This document shows positions 48,294 through 61,700 of a stretch of DNA of 64,000 nt, in pieces (the stretch's first letter is position 1; every line of letters begins with the position of its first letter). This DNA comes from Oxyruncus cristatus. Its lineage: Eukaryota > Chordata > Aves > Passeriformes > Cotingidae. A program made the translations under genes and the position numbers. The notes beneath the pieces are model-generated. The model ran no database searches, was not told the DNA's origin, and saw only the letters and a list, made by a program, of their open reading frames with translations. Location of the stretch: positions 3,179-67,178 of the forward strand of contig VXAY01004285.1 of assembly GCA_013399855.1 (NCBI GenBank), given 5' to 3'.

Positions 48294-49539
48294 ATAATGA
48301 AGAGATTTAAAATCACTATTGGAAAATTATAACTTCTCTGAAAACTTAGGGATCTGGAATTTATTTGAAAAAGTCATTGCTCATGGTAATGCTTCCTCAT
48401 GGCAATGCTTCCTCATGGCCAGAGTGAGGCAGTGGATGCCAAAATAATCACCTCATTTTCAACTATTTGCAATTAGCAAAACCCAGGTAGTTTCAGACTC
48501 TTGCACATGGCCAAAGCAGGCACAAAGTCAGAATGTACTCTGTGGTTTTCATCATTGCATACATTTCATTTCATAGATCATAGATCTTAACATAAAGTTG
48601 GGTGTACCTAGACCCGTAAACCACAAAGCTGTAGGTCATAAAAGAGAGAGTGCATGCCATAATCTTTTGCTTTTCAGAGGAGTTCTGCAGACCTATATTT
48701 TTTATCCCCACAATCTCTGTACTCCTTGCCTTGCTCCCGTCTGTGACATTTTCCTCTCTTTGAGCTTGTGACCAGTCTTCTCAGAGCCACTGCTTTCCTG
48801 GAGCCAGAGGATCCCAATTTGACTTTAATCACTGGAAGTTTCGTCCAGAGTTTCAGTTTTGACAGGTCTATGTTCTTAGACTTTATCAAATATTCAGACA
48901 AATCTAAGGAATCTCAGATGCTCTATCTTTGAATTTATGTATGATTTGCCATTCAGAGGCACTTGGTCTTATGTCATTACCCTTTACTTCGTCATTACCA
49001 TGCAGCACTTAATGTTTTATCTCTTCTTCATATGACATATTTTATCTGTGATTAAGGCGGCTAAAATTTATCTGGTTTTACTTTACATTTCAACTGAAAA
49101 AGACTATAAGCATGACCACTTATAAGGTCCAACTAAAAAGGCATCCAAATGCTGACTGAGAGGTGGCAATTATCAGACATTATCACTGTAAAATAATCAC
49201 TAATATTCACCTGGCTATGCCCTTATTAACATTGATTAAATGTGCACACATGAAACAAAGCTTTTGTACTTTCAGGTTACTAAATAATGTCTATGCACAA
49301 AATATTGCCTCAGTGTTGAAGCTGGATAAATTCCAAAATGACGGCAGACTGTAAGTAAATCTAGGAAAAAATCTGATGATTGTCCCATGGCAGGTTAAGC
49401 AACTATGTGATTGCAAAGAAGTTAGCATTTTGGTAGGTCAGTTACTCAGTTTTGCTGGGATTAAAAAAGTAAATTAAAAATACCACTTTGCAGTTGTTTA
49501 AATTATTTCAGTTAAGCACTACACATTTCATTAAAATGA
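48294..49539. other. Unique DNA, no gene recognised
   Basis: No exon, RNA gene or known repeat. A short direct duplication built on 'atgcttcctcatggc' lies at about 48390-48420. Confidence 0.5.
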
Positions 49540-50010
49540 AGGGGAAAAGGAACAACACTGTTCTGGGATAGAGGGAGAAGGCTGAAGTGCCGATGTCCGC
49601 TTCCCTGACACAGTTCTCTTACTAGGACTTTTCAGTCCCTGACTGTCTCTAAGCTTGGTGGTAAAAGAAGACAGGTTGATTGTATCAACTAAAAACGAGG
49701 TTTTATTCTTCAGTCCTCTTTGTCTTGCATGCAGTAGGGTGAGGGGAAGTGGACAGCAGCAAGAGAAATGGTGAAATAGCCAATTCTGGAATGCAATGTT
49801 TACATTAAGAGTGTTTATCACACCTAACTCAAGGATCTTTCAGGCTACAGGGTGAGGAACATGCATGGAGCTACTTGGTATACAGTTACACACTTTTTTC
49901 AAACTTATTCGCTCTATTCAAACTTCTTTACACTATCTTATAACACTCTGGTATTGCTAAATATAACTCCATATTTTTTCTATGGGTAAGGTTAACATTA
50001 AGAGTTCTTT
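49540..50010 (-). other. LTR-like segment, doubtful
   Basis: On the minus strand there is an AATAAA polyadenylation signal (plus-strand tttatt near 49700), preceded by a pyrimidine-rich stretch and followed by about 150 bases of more G+C-balanced, U5-like sequence. Upstream are TATA-like stretches. No TG...CA ends with a target duplication could be set and no sister copy exists in the window, so it may simply be unique DNA. I recognise no family. Confidence 0.22.
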
Positions 50011-50394
50011 TCTCTCAGTTTTAACTTGGCTTGTAGGTGTTCACTGCATGGTGTCCTTTCACAGAAGTTTAGCAACTTCTTCTCTCACTCTCAATGAGTG
50101 CCCAAGGCCATTTGCTGGATTCCATCCTTATCTCTGAGGCCTCTTGCTGGGCTACTGCACCTGCTTTCCCAGGCCTAGTGCCTTTTTGATACCCAACGCT
50201 GGAGTAGGTATTCAAAATACTCACAATGTAGTTTATGCCACTCTTGTAATTTATTGTAAACAGACTTGGACAACTAGAGTAATGGAGCATAGAAACTCAC
50301 CTTTGTTTATGGCTTGCAAAACAAAAAAATAGATGAAATCACATGCAATGGAAAGTATCCTTTGCAAAGTAAGGAACAGCCTTGTCTAGTGATA

Positions 50395-50665
50395 TGCATT
50401 TACTATCTCTGGGGCCTCAGGTTGCTGAAGGCTGGTGGTCCCGGTAAAGACTGAGTCAAAGAAGATATTCAACACTTCAGTCTTTTCCATTGTTAAGGTA
50501 AAGTTCCTGTCTGACCATCCAGGAGTCATTCTGGCAGTCACACTTGCACCTGAGACTTTCCCTGCTGAGACCAAAAACTGCTTGCAGTGGATGGCTCCAG
50601 TGAGCTGACAGGTGAGCCATCTGACTCACGCCACATACCTCTTTCATGCAGTCAGACAGGGTTTC
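50395..50665 (-). mobile_element. CR1 LINE internal fragment (endonuclease-RT linker)
   Basis: On the minus strand it reads MEKTEVLNIFFDSVFTGTTS followed by LQQPEAPEI, matching the stretch that precedes the CR1 RT domain (compare DKAEVFNTIFSSIF in copy B). Upstream sequence is weakly linker-like. Both the RT and the 3' UTR are missing, so it is a broken remnant, perhaps once part of a longer element. Limits are approximate. Confidence 0.55.
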
Positions 50666-50881
50666 CAAAAAGTGCCGAAGACAGCATTCCTGCCTATGTA
50701 TCTAACAATGTGAGACTCTCTGTTTGAGCCAGACAAAGTAGGCTGAATTGACACCCAATTGGCAGCGATAGAAAACCCCCCACATTTTTAAAAATTGTGA
50801 TACTCTGTATCTGTTTTGGAGACATAATAAACTCAGGTGAGATTAACTTCACCTTGAACCGAGAGGCATCCATTAGACATA

Positions 50882-51022
50882 ATCACTTGGCATGGGCGCT
50901 CTGGAAATGTCAGACCATACATTGAATATCTATTGGCATTTTCAAGCACTATTGCACTTGTTGAGAGGATATTTTCAGTGAAAAATTACATCCTGGCTAA
51001 GACTGAGAAAACAGACTATTGA
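50882..51022 (+). pseudogene. Possible hAT transposase C-terminal remnant
   Basis: One plus-strand frame reads VRPYIEYLLAFSSTIALVER and then IFSVKNYILAKTEKTDY before a stop at 51020-51022. The pattern 'hydrophobic stretch, small residues, V-E-R-I-F-S, then basic residues' resembles the dimerisation region at the C-terminus of hAT-family transposases, where (S/V)ER(V/I)FS is a recurring core. The match is about 35 residues. No terminal inverted repeats, 8-base target duplication or catalytic domain were found. It could equally be chance; a profile search would decide. Confidence 0.33.
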
Positions 51023-52224
51023 ACTGCAGTGCAAAATCACTGATCAATTTAAAATCACGCTCCATTAACTTAAAGAAATGTCTTTATAAATTGAATCTGA
51101 AGAAGGCTAGATCTGCTCCATACTAGACACATTGCAAACAACTGTAATATCTATAGGAAGGTGTTGTTGCACTTACAAATAAACAAACTAAATGCTGTAG
51201 ATCCCATCAGCTGTAAGATAACCAAAACAAGAAAGGACGCTGTTGCCCTGTGGCTGAGCTGTTGCATGGTTTGCCACCAGATGTCAGTCTTACACCAGAG
51301 AAGTAGTTAAAAGAAGCTTTTTTTTTTTTCCCCCAAACTGCTAACTCTGAATGCAAGATAAACCAAATTTTGAATAAAAAATAGCAAAGTATTCCAAATT
51401 ATTCAAAGATAACTTTGGATGTGGGTTTCTTTTGTTGGTGTTTTTTTCCTCTTTTTCTCTGTTGCTATTGCTTTGAAGCAAAACTTTACCTAAAATACAT
51501 TGCTTCTTTTAATGTGAACAGAACAAGGAATTTATGGTTTAAGGTCAAGACAATATCTTAATCAATGGAAAACTCTGAGGGATTCCCAGTACTCAGAAAA
51601 AGGTGGAACAGGATTGCAGATCTGCCTAGGCTTAACGAGGTAATTCTGAAAAGTCTCTTGGATTGAGTAGATCTTGTTGATGCAAATCAAAATCTAAACA
51701 GAAGGTATTCAATGCGTCTTTCAAAAGGTTCAGTTTCCTGTTTAAATTTCACCCCCATGGCTCTTAGTCCCTTAAGGCCCCATCCTTATGTGTAATTTTG
51801 ACAAGCTATGATTTATAAAGACCCATGTTTGATGCACCACCAAAAACACTTAATTAATGCATATTCACAGAAATATGCAATAATTTTCATTTGCTTTGAA
51901 ACAAATACCTTCTTACTGTCTCCACACAAAGAAAATGTCACAATTTATTCCCTTTCAGTGCTGCAGAGGAGAGATTAAAAGGGTCTAGACAGTTGTTAAC
52001 TAATGCTAAATCTGAAACAACTGAAGACAAAGAGCCCAAAGTCTCTAATTTACATAATTGATTAAACTACTAAAAATTAGGACACCAGATAAAACAAGCG
52101 CTACTCCACATGAGACTAAACCATTTAGTCTGAGTCAATTCAGGGAAGAAAGGCACCTTCATAGAATGCTTCTCCTCTAAAATGAAAGACTGAAGAGATA
52201 CATCAGTGTGTGCACAGAGACATA
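51023..52224. other. Unique DNA, no gene recognised
   Basis: Contains T-rich tracts (51318-51334, 51440-51460). No exon, RNA gene or known repeat family was recognised. Confidence 0.5.
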
Positions 52225-53575
52225 GGCATTATAGAATTACAGAGTCCTACAATTGTTTGCTTTGGAAGGGTCCTTCAAAAGTTCCTCTAATTCAACCTCC
52301 CTTCCATAGCCAGGGACACCTTACACCAGACTAGGTTTCTCAAAGCCCCTTCTAACCTGATCTTGAACACTTCCAGGATTAAAGTATCCACCACTTCTCT
52401 GGGCAGCCTGTGCTGGTTTCTCATCAACCTCATCATAAAACATTTCTTACACCCAGTCTAGATGTAAATCTTTTAGATTAAAACCATTACTCCTTGTCCT
52501 GTCACTACAAGCCCTTTTAGAAAGTCTATCCTTCTTATGAGTCCCCTTTATATACTGAAAGGCTGAAATAAGGTCTCCCCAGCGCCTTTGCTTCTCCAGG
52601 CTGAGGAACGTCAACTCTCTCAGCTGTTCTTCATAGGAGAGATGCTCCAGCCCTCTCATCATCTTTGTGACTTTCCTCTGGACTCACTCCAACAGATCCA
52701 TGTTCTTATATCGGGGGTCACAAAGCTGGATGTAGTACTCTAGGTGGGTTGTCATGAGAGCAGAGGGAGGGAATCATGTCCCTCCACCTGCTGGCCATGC
52801 TTCTTTTTGACTCAGTCCAGGACACAGGTGACTTTCCGGGCTGCAAGTGCACACTGCTGGATCATGTCCAATTTACCATTCACCAGTAACCCCAAGTCCT
52901 TCTCTACAGGGCTGCTCTCAATCACCAAGTATCATTACCTGTATTGATATTGGGGTTTATCTTGGTCCAGGTGCAGGATATTGCACTTCTCCTTGTTGTA
53001 CTTCATGAGGTTCATGTGGGCCCACTTCTTCAGTCTGTCAAGGTCCCTCTGGATGGCATCCCTTCTTCCAGGGTACCAGCTGCACCACTCAGCTTGGTGT
53101 TGCCTGAAAACTTGCTGAGTTGCATTCAGTCCTACTGTCTATGTTTTTTATGAAAACATTAAATAACATTGGTCGCAGTACAGTCTCTTGAGGGAAGGCA
53201 CTCATTACTGTCCTTCGGCTTTGACACTGAACCGTTGACTACAATTCTAAGGATGTGGCCATCCAACTAATTCTTAATTTATCTAATAGTCCATCCACCA
53301 AACCTATATCTTCCCAATATAATAACAAGAATGTTATGGGGCACCACATCAAAGGTTTTAGAGAAGTCCAGGTAGGTGACATCAAAGCACTTCCCTTGTT
53401 CACTGATGTAGCCCCTTTATCATAGAAGGCCAGTAAGATAATCAGGCATGATTTGTGTTTGCTGATGCCACATTGTCTGTCTCTAATCACCTTCCTGTCA
53501 TCCATATGTTTTGATGCATATTTCAGGATGATCTGTTCCATTATTCCCTCACTGGTGACTGAGGAATTCTTGAAA
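52225..53575 (-). mobile_element. CR1 LINE, copy D: 5'-truncated, 3' end preserved
   Basis: Reverse complement of CR1 from the 3' terminus ('atagaattacagagtcctac' at 52230, then 'ttggaagggtcctt') through the C-terminal codons. Minus-strand pieces are LEHLSYEEQLRELTFLSLEK, GDLISAFQYIKG and ACSDRTRSNGFNLK. It extends into the RT, with minus-strand MEQIILKYASKHMDDRKVIR near 53490-53541 and the DFSKAFD region near 53340-53370. It is truncated within the RT, a typical 5'-truncated insertion. The 3' end and conserved C-terminus are much better preserved than in copy C. Confidence 0.9.
52447..53541 (-). pseudogene. CR1 copy D reverse transcriptase and C-terminal remnant
   Basis: In minus-strand order: MEQIILKYASKH (RT fingers), KSCLIILLAFYDKG, the WTSLKPL frame-shifted reading of the DFSKAF motif, then SKFSGNTKLSGA at about 53085-53120, where CR1 has KFADDTKL. 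FADD has become FSGN, removing both catalytic aspartates. The thumb region and C-terminal stretch follow (about 52447-52662: LSYEEQLREL, LEKQRRWGDLISAFQ, ACSDRTRSNGF). Multiple stops separate the pieces. No functional product is possible. Confidence 0.82.
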
Positions 53576-56500
53576 TCTAGCTTAGGTTTGACATTTACCT
53601 TATAGATGTCTAGAAATATATAAAATTATTACTATTGAAGTATTCATTTAATGTCACAGGCTACTCTGCAACTGGGTGCTGACTGAGCCACTGAACACAA
53701 CTGAGGACTAAAAGTGACTTTACACACCAAGAGAGCTTTCCTGAAAATGTTCATAGTGTTCCAAATGCATCTGTTTGTACCTGCTGAGATCAAATCTCCC
53801 CGATATATGGGATTTCTTTTTTCTTCTGTAGGTCAGGGCGGAAATTCTAAAAGCTCAAAGAGGAAAGAAAGGTGCTATCTGGAAGAGATTCCTTCTTACA
53901 GGCCAGAACCAGTGAGTTTGAGGGGCAGTGAGGAAACTGTTGTGCCTTCTCCATCTCTAGGCCCGCCACTGTGCTGGCCCTCTGCTCACTACAGCTGAAC
54001 CATCTGTGGGAGAAACTCGGTAAGAAGCAAGCTACCAGCTGAGCACATACCTGAGCTACTTTATGTAACTTTTATTAGATGGTAATATTCCAATGTACAG
54101 CTTTATTTGCATTTAAATAATTAAAAATCTAGAAAAACCTACATACGCAAAATTAATTTTTAAAGAGGCTTCCTATTAGTTGTCTAAATCTAGACTTTAC
54201 TTAGAGATGGACAGAGCTTTGTATGCCAAAGGGATATCTTATTATAGGAGGCAAAGGCTTATAGACCTGTTTCCGTGACAGCTATGACAGCAGTACCAAG
54301 GTATGACAAACAGCAGATAGCCCTGGCTCATGAATAACAAAGCTCAAAGCTGCTTTCAGAAAGGCTTTCATGGTGTCTGCTGTTTAAGTGTTTATTCCTT
54401 CTCTTCCAAATGCTTCTATTCAGCATTTGCATGTAGCATGCACTTTCACAAGCATTGGGCAGGTCCCTCACACAACTACAGCTCTGGTTTACGATTTATA
54501 AATGTCAGCCTACAATTCTCCTAAGTAATGTGTCAGCCTGACTCTCTATCTACAACAGGACTGTTTGAAAGTTTTTTTTTTTTAATTAAACCTTCATGTT
54601 TTGCTGTTTCTGTGAGATTTTGTGGATTCGCAAAAAAAAAAATTAATTTAAAAAAAAACCCAACAAAACTAAACTGATTTGCCATAAAATATAGTATTAA
54701 TTGAATTCAGAATTACTATTCTAAATTTTGGAATGACTGCATACTACTATGTAATGCGAAATTTAAGCAACATTCCTTTTTCCCTCCACATATTAAAAAC
54801 AAATGTTAAAACAGTGTCTGAGGGTGAAATAAAAATATGCCACTATATATGTATAATATATTTTGTCCTGGAGATTTATTTAAGGGATTTTTTACTAATT
54901 TTTTTTATTATCACAATATTTATTTAAATTTTAGGTTAAATATTAAATAGCAGGTGGAAATGGGCACATAATAAGTGAAAAAAACATAAAATGTATATAT
55001 TCTGGGAGAAATACAGCATATCTGGGAGAAAAATATTCTGTTAGGTCATTCAACTTGACAGAATAATTCAGACCTGTATGATCCCTTCTCCAAATATTAT
55101 GGAATATAATCTATTACATCTTTTTGATGTAATTTAAGAGTTCTAAAAAACATGTATGGTGGCCTTCATGCCCCCTTGCACCCGCATATCTGTTGCAGAA
55201 AAGGTGAAAACTGGAGGTTCCTCTCTGAATGTAGGATCTTTGCTACAGCAGCACCACCAACCCTTGCTCCGGCTTTGTTCATGGTTAGCAGGCTTGACTC
55301 AGTTCACGTCTGCAAGAGTGAGTTCCTGCAGTGACTGGTGTGCATGAAGGTACTCAAGGCTTCATGAACTGAGCTGAGGGTGAGCCTTTTCCCTTGGTGT
55401 TCTGTGTCAGTTACCTCACAGAACCAGTCACTCCAGTGCTTAGAAGAAAAAAATAATCTTGTGGTCTACTGACTCTTAAATGGACAATAAGAAGGGTTGC
55501 AATTTTTGGTTTTTTTCTGGTTATTAAAAGCGAAATTTCCATCTAGTGAAGAATTGAATTGGAACAAAGGAATAAGAAGCAAAGAAAATATGAACTGAAT
55601 AATTGCATATGTCTTTAGACTACTCATAAATTTTTGATACTTGTTAACTTTCTTCCCAGCAGGATATATTTTTATTACTTTGTAGGTTTTTGAGAGTTGT
55701 TTTTATATCCATTATATCTAACTGTAAGGAACTGGAATATCCCCATCTAGCATCTGTTTCTTCTTTTGTGCAAAATTGCAAAAGTTATTGTTTCCATTTT
55801 ATTGTTGATTGTGATTGTTGTGTATATGATGTTGACACTTTAGTTCTGCAGCCAATGGGAGTTTGGCCACCAACCATTCTTGAAATGTCCTTAAGCTGTG
55901 GTAGGTTCTAGGGCTTTCTGAATAGTATAGTGCTCAGCAAAACTAAGCACAGTTACTATGCTTAAATGTTTAGAGATTTTTTTTTTTTTTAATGTTTAAT
56001 TTGTGTGTGTGTGACCCAGAATGAATGGTTTTGGCCTGGACAAACACTAGCTTGTGCAGTGTGTCTGGAAATATCATTAAATAGAGAAGTCATAAAACAG
56101 AGCAATAAGTAAATGTCTAGGCTACTGAAGGTTATTGCCAATTAGTATGTTCCCCAACCAGAACAATGTCAAATTAATCTCCAGAATGTGGCCATGTTTA
56201 CATTAATCACTTGTACTCATGAAACCTGTTCTCTGTACTGCATTGCTACATGACCAAATTTGCAAATGTTTAGGCATATCACACATGATGAGGTAACTCA
56301 TCATGTTGATCAAAGCCTAAGGAATTAAAATTTTGTATCTCTCTGCTCTAAATATCCTTGTTTTGTTCAGTGAAACTCATAATTTAATAATATTATTCCT
56401 TCAGACAAAATGACATAAAATGATTATAGTGTATTTTTCATATTATGATTTTTCAATTTTAAGCTATATTTTGTCATGTGAAATATAATGATGTGATTTC

Positions 56501-58707
56501 AAATTACAAAGGAGCAGAGTACAGTTGTGAGCCTACCAAACTGCACTGTTGGTAAAAATTCCCTTGACTATTGCTGCCTCAATGGTATTTATTTTCTCTC
56601 TCTGTAGTTATGCTTTATCACTCAAAGCATGCCCTGTTACATCTCAGAGGTCAGTTTCTGCAACTTGAGCAGTTAATATTGAAAGAAGGAGTTTCAAATA
56701 TATCTCTGTGCATACAGGTATCTAACGAGGAAGATGACACCAGCAGAGTGTCTCTGCCATTACAGAGTGAATTGGTATAATATGATTAGAATTTTTAAAT
56801 GAACATAATTCCACTGGATTGATGAAAAATAAAGGGTCAATACCGAGTATTATTTTTGTGCGTTGGATGAGGTCTGCTTTTAATTAGGTTGATACTAATT
56901 TGACATAATTATTTTGTATACAGTTAGCATCAAAAAAGACCTCTGAGCAAAAACTGGCACTAGAACAGTAACTTCTGTTAATGAGGAAAGAGAAATGGAT
57001 ACCATTTGCTGTTTGTATAATTTAACAGAATTCCACAGTAACTGTATCAAGTTGTTTTCAAATAAGTTTTCACTAACTCTGTTGTGCCCACACACATGCT
57101 TGTATGGACATTTTCCACTAGTCATCTTCATACTCTATTGTTTAGTTAGAAAGTTCTCTAAGATTAAATTAAATCACTGAAATATTAACTTTCCATATTA
57201 TATTTAAGGAAAGAAGAAAAAGATCAAAAAACTCTGAAACACTGAACACACATCTATTTATCCTCTTTCAATTATGAAGAAGAATAAACTAAATTTCCCA
57301 GGGAAATAAACTGATCCACACTAAATATGTAGTTTAAAAATTAAATTGTGAAAGTACTCATCTGGTTAAGAACACAGCAAGTTTTATGCCAGATTCTTCA
57401 TGATGAATGAGATTTTCTCAAAAATTCCCTAATGATTCAGGATCCACCATCAGCTGTATAAATCTTATTACATATAAAAGTATTTTATTTTTGTTAATAA
57501 AGCAAAGAAATTTTGAATAACAGGGAGGAAATGTATTAAAATTACAAAGGTGTTTCAGTGTGTGTTCACCTGTAATATGTAATTATTCATATGTAAATAT
57601 GTAATCCACATATTTAACTTATGGAAGGTTTTCTAAAGTGCTTTGCATAATAAGGATCACTTTAACTGAGTTGTGGTTGAGTTCCACCCCTGGTTATCTA
57701 CTTTGTTTGTCAAGCATTCTTTGACTTCTCTAGACACATTTAAAAAGCTCAGTGCTGTGATTTCTGATGTCGCATTCTGCTCTTATACTCTGGCATGTCT
57801 CTAATTACAGTCTATATTTGACAACTAATACTAAGTCTCTTTAAAAGTTATTCTAGCTACTAAAATGTGCTCTCTATCCCACATCAACTGGAGTACCCAG
57901 GCCTGACAAATCTCTTTTCTTGTTGGAGAGAAGAATTGCTCTCTCTAACAATACTGTACAAATTTTCCTACTTTGTGAAATGCAGGGTTATTGTATGCCA
58001 GGATTACTAGGTGATAGCAGCCAGGAAAATAATCATTCACATTTGCTGTCCTGGTGAAGCCAAACAGCTCTACCTTAAAGGATGCTGACTTACTGTTAAC
58101 TTCTAAAAATGAAGCAAATATTGCTATGTTTCATAGAGAGGAGAAATTTGGTAACAGAAATCTATTAAGAGCATTTTAAGTAATACTCGAGATGCTATTG
58201 TATGGGTTTAGGATTCTGTGGGGTTTTTAACGTAAGAAGTATGTGCAGATTGTTTTAATATGTCCCAGTAACAACACAGAGCTATGTAATCTGCCTTAAA
58301 TGTTCACCAGTTAAGATTTTTGGCAACAAGGTTTTTTTGGGCAAACTGGTACTGCAACTTTCCATGTCAATAGCATTAGACACCACTGCAGGGACCACGG
58401 TGCATTGCATGTAACCTGATTGTGAGTTGATAGGAAAGGCCTTCCCATTTTGAACCACCTGAAATCTGGTATTTGGTTTCTCTGGCTGGGTATTCTCTTG
58501 AATACAAGAGAAGCCACTGGTCACAGCAGCCCTTTCTGGGACTCTGTCTGCCCAAATAGCTGCTCCTAAAGCGCAACATACCTGATGTCATCAAGAACCA
58601 TGGGAACTTCTGACTAAACTTCTGCCTATTTTTTCTCAAAACTGGAATTACTTATTCTTCTGGGTTTTTTTTGTTTTGGTTTTTTTATTTATTTTTTTAA
58701 TTTTCAT

Positions 58708-58762
<55 letters not shown>

Positions 58763-61700
58763 TTTTATTTCTAACTGGTGTTCCCTTCATTTTGCAGACT
58801 TCAAGTTACTTCTACAGTTATTATTTCAGTAACTGCTTTCTGGCTAATTATGATCTGAGTAATAATTTTCAGTAATTTTCTAACTAATGCTGCATATATA
58901 AACTGGAGAATGATGTGCAGGTCACTGTTAAACAGGCATTGTCTTGGTGCATAAAGCTGCACGGTCCCCAACATCTGCACCTCCAAATATGAAAAATACA
59001 CATGATTTTAAGCAATAGGCTGGCTACAGTTTCTTCTCAACAAGTAATGCAAGAATTCACACTTCAGGGCCAGGATTATACTGGAGACTGCAGGGCTCTA
59101 ACAGCTAATTTTTTACTAATAATTCTTTGATTAAATATTTATCAATTTAACAACACTAACAATAATTTCTTCACTTTGCTTACAGGATGTGTCCACTTTT
59201 GCCCACAGGAAAGACTTTGATCATGGTGAATGATCTGCACACCTGGGTATCATAAATTGGAACAGCTAAATTTTATCTTAGAAAAAAGAAAATTATTAGT
59301 TTCGTTCTGAGATTTTTGCAAGAGAGCTGTACATAGCAGAGGAAAATAGGGTTCTAAAAAAGTTTTAAAAGAATAGTAACTAATATGAAAACAAGAAAAC
59401 CAGTCATCAAAAAGAAAATTTCCAACATTTTGAAGTGTCTCTTATACTCTTTGCACAAATGTTTTCTGGAGCTTCAGAAATTATAGAAATTATACTAATA
59501 TTTTTTATATTCTTAATTTTTTAATTTTTTAAGAGATTTTTAATAGATTTTACGTGGAGATCGGGGCTTTTCTGAGAGAGGCTGTCCCCTCATCTAACCT
59601 AACTGTTTGTATGTCACTACTAGTATTTAGCTTTGTTAAACAATATAGACCATAGAAATATTTCCGAATAATTTCTACTTATAAAGTTAATTATTCATGT
59701 GAATTTCACTAATGTTTTGTAACAATCTTGCACAATATTGACAAATGAAAAATACCCTTTCTGTTCTATGCACTTACATTTTCAGTGGAAGAGAAAGCTG
59801 CAAGGGAGTCTTCCTACATATATATATTTTTAATATTTTTGGCAGAAATATTAAATATATTATCCTTTAATTCTGTATATCAATCTTAAGTGTATAGCTG
59901 GACAACTCCTATGGTTCGTCAAGATTCAGATTACTAAAAAACCCTGTTCACTTATATAGTGTCTTATTCTTCAAAGTTCAAGCTGAAGCGCAACACCAGC
60001 AGCAAAACATTAACCTTTCAGAAAGTACTTTGGAATGACCCAGAATATTTCATTTCAAATATCTAAAATATATGAGTGCTACAAAGTGCCTAAAGCACAT
60101 CGAGACATCGTCTCTACTGAAAATGCCCACCACATAATACATTGCTATGTTCACTTTGGTGTGCTGCTCTATCAGTTGCATTTACACCACAGATACACTT
60201 TATTTGCAGCTCTTGCTGTTCAACCCCCTTGCTCTTACATTAAAATGAAAGGTTGTGCAAACAGTAGGTCAGGCACCCACCACACCCAGTGACAACTTCT
60301 GGTCATACAAAATTTGGAACATGACACAAACAGGACATGAAGTTGAGTTTTCAACAGTGCTTGTGAAAAACACATCCCATCCACTTACAGTGAAACTTGA
60401 CTCTCAAGTACCTAATTTATGACTGTAAAAGAGAATCTAATTTCTGAAATCCCATGAGCATTTCTAAGTATATTTATCCCTCTTCCTTACTGTAAGTTGT
60501 TTGAGTCGTTCTGTGAAAATACATGAACATAAATCTTTGAAGAAAAAGAATGTGGTTATTCTTGAATCTCAGCAACTAAAATAAAAGTATAATATAATTT
60601 CTATCAAAAAAATATAAAAAACTAAATGCTTAAAAATTATAGGAGAAACCTGAGTAGACACAAATGACAAAATTAAAATTATATTCTCAGGAGTACATTT
60701 CAAGTAAGAATTGAAAGTATTAGTCAGACTAAAGAAATATACTCATTTCAAATTTATTGCATGAAAATAAGATTGTTGGCATTTCCTAGTAAGGGCCATG
60801 GACTACAACCAGCAGGATCCATGCATTATAATCAACAATCCTGGGGCTTTGTTTCGATAGAGTACAGTTTCCTTGATCAAGCATTCATATGTGGCAGATT
60901 TTGAAAAAGGCATTCCACCAACTAAAGTAGATTCATCTGTATAAAGATATACTTGATACATGTGGAAACAAGAAGAATCTTTACAACGTGCAGTAGGACT
61001 GTAAATCTCATGAAGGAATGAAATAAGTATGTTTTAACTAACATAGGAGGAAAATCATGAGGAAGAAACCTGGGGGAAAAAAACACCAAAATATCGACAC
61101 AAGGATTCAGTCCAAACAATAACTTGGGAGAAACAAGTTGCTCTTACTTTTAACCTTCTGGGTACTGAAAGTAACTTTTACATATTAGATACCCAAATGG
61201 TGATATGAAAATTCTCTCTTTTATATAAAACTTGGAAATATGGAAGTCCACATAAACCCAAATTAGACAAGAAATTAAATGAGTTAATGTGCACACAGGC
61301 CTACAATAAGAGGAACAAGAAAAAGAAAGAGCATTTGGCACAGTCCAGAGTTTGCAACAAAAGGATAAAATTAAAACAAAAAAGAAAAGAAAACAATTAG
61401 GTGAAAAGAAATAAGAAGATAAAGAAACTAAGAGAAAGAAGAAAACACAGATATTTGGTTCCCAAAAATTCACTATTGACTGTGCTGATTTATCTGGAAA
61501 TGGAGGAAATCTGGAAAATAATCTCAACCATCTGTGAAGCACATAGTCTCTATTCAATAGTTACATTCCTTGTGGTTTGCTGCATATTCCTTGATCTTCC
61601 AAACTCAGTTGTCAGTCAAGCAGGTGGAGCATCAGGTGTGGCAAACTGAGCAACTTGCAGCAAAATGCTGGCACTAATTATCAAAAAAATATAAACTATT

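Noticed and set aside
51270..51290. Further CTCF-like sequence ccaccagatgtcagt
   Set aside because: It departs from the consensus in the G-rich core; too weak to list beside the LTR motifs.
58282..58639. Short open frames in all three minus frames in a G+C-balanced patch
   Set aside because: Openness in all three frames indicates absence of stops rather than coding; no recognised homology.
61150..61557. 135-codon minus-strand frame rich in Phe, Ser and Cys
   Set aside because: It is the reverse reading of a purine-rich tract, which avoids stops and mimics a hydrophobic protein.
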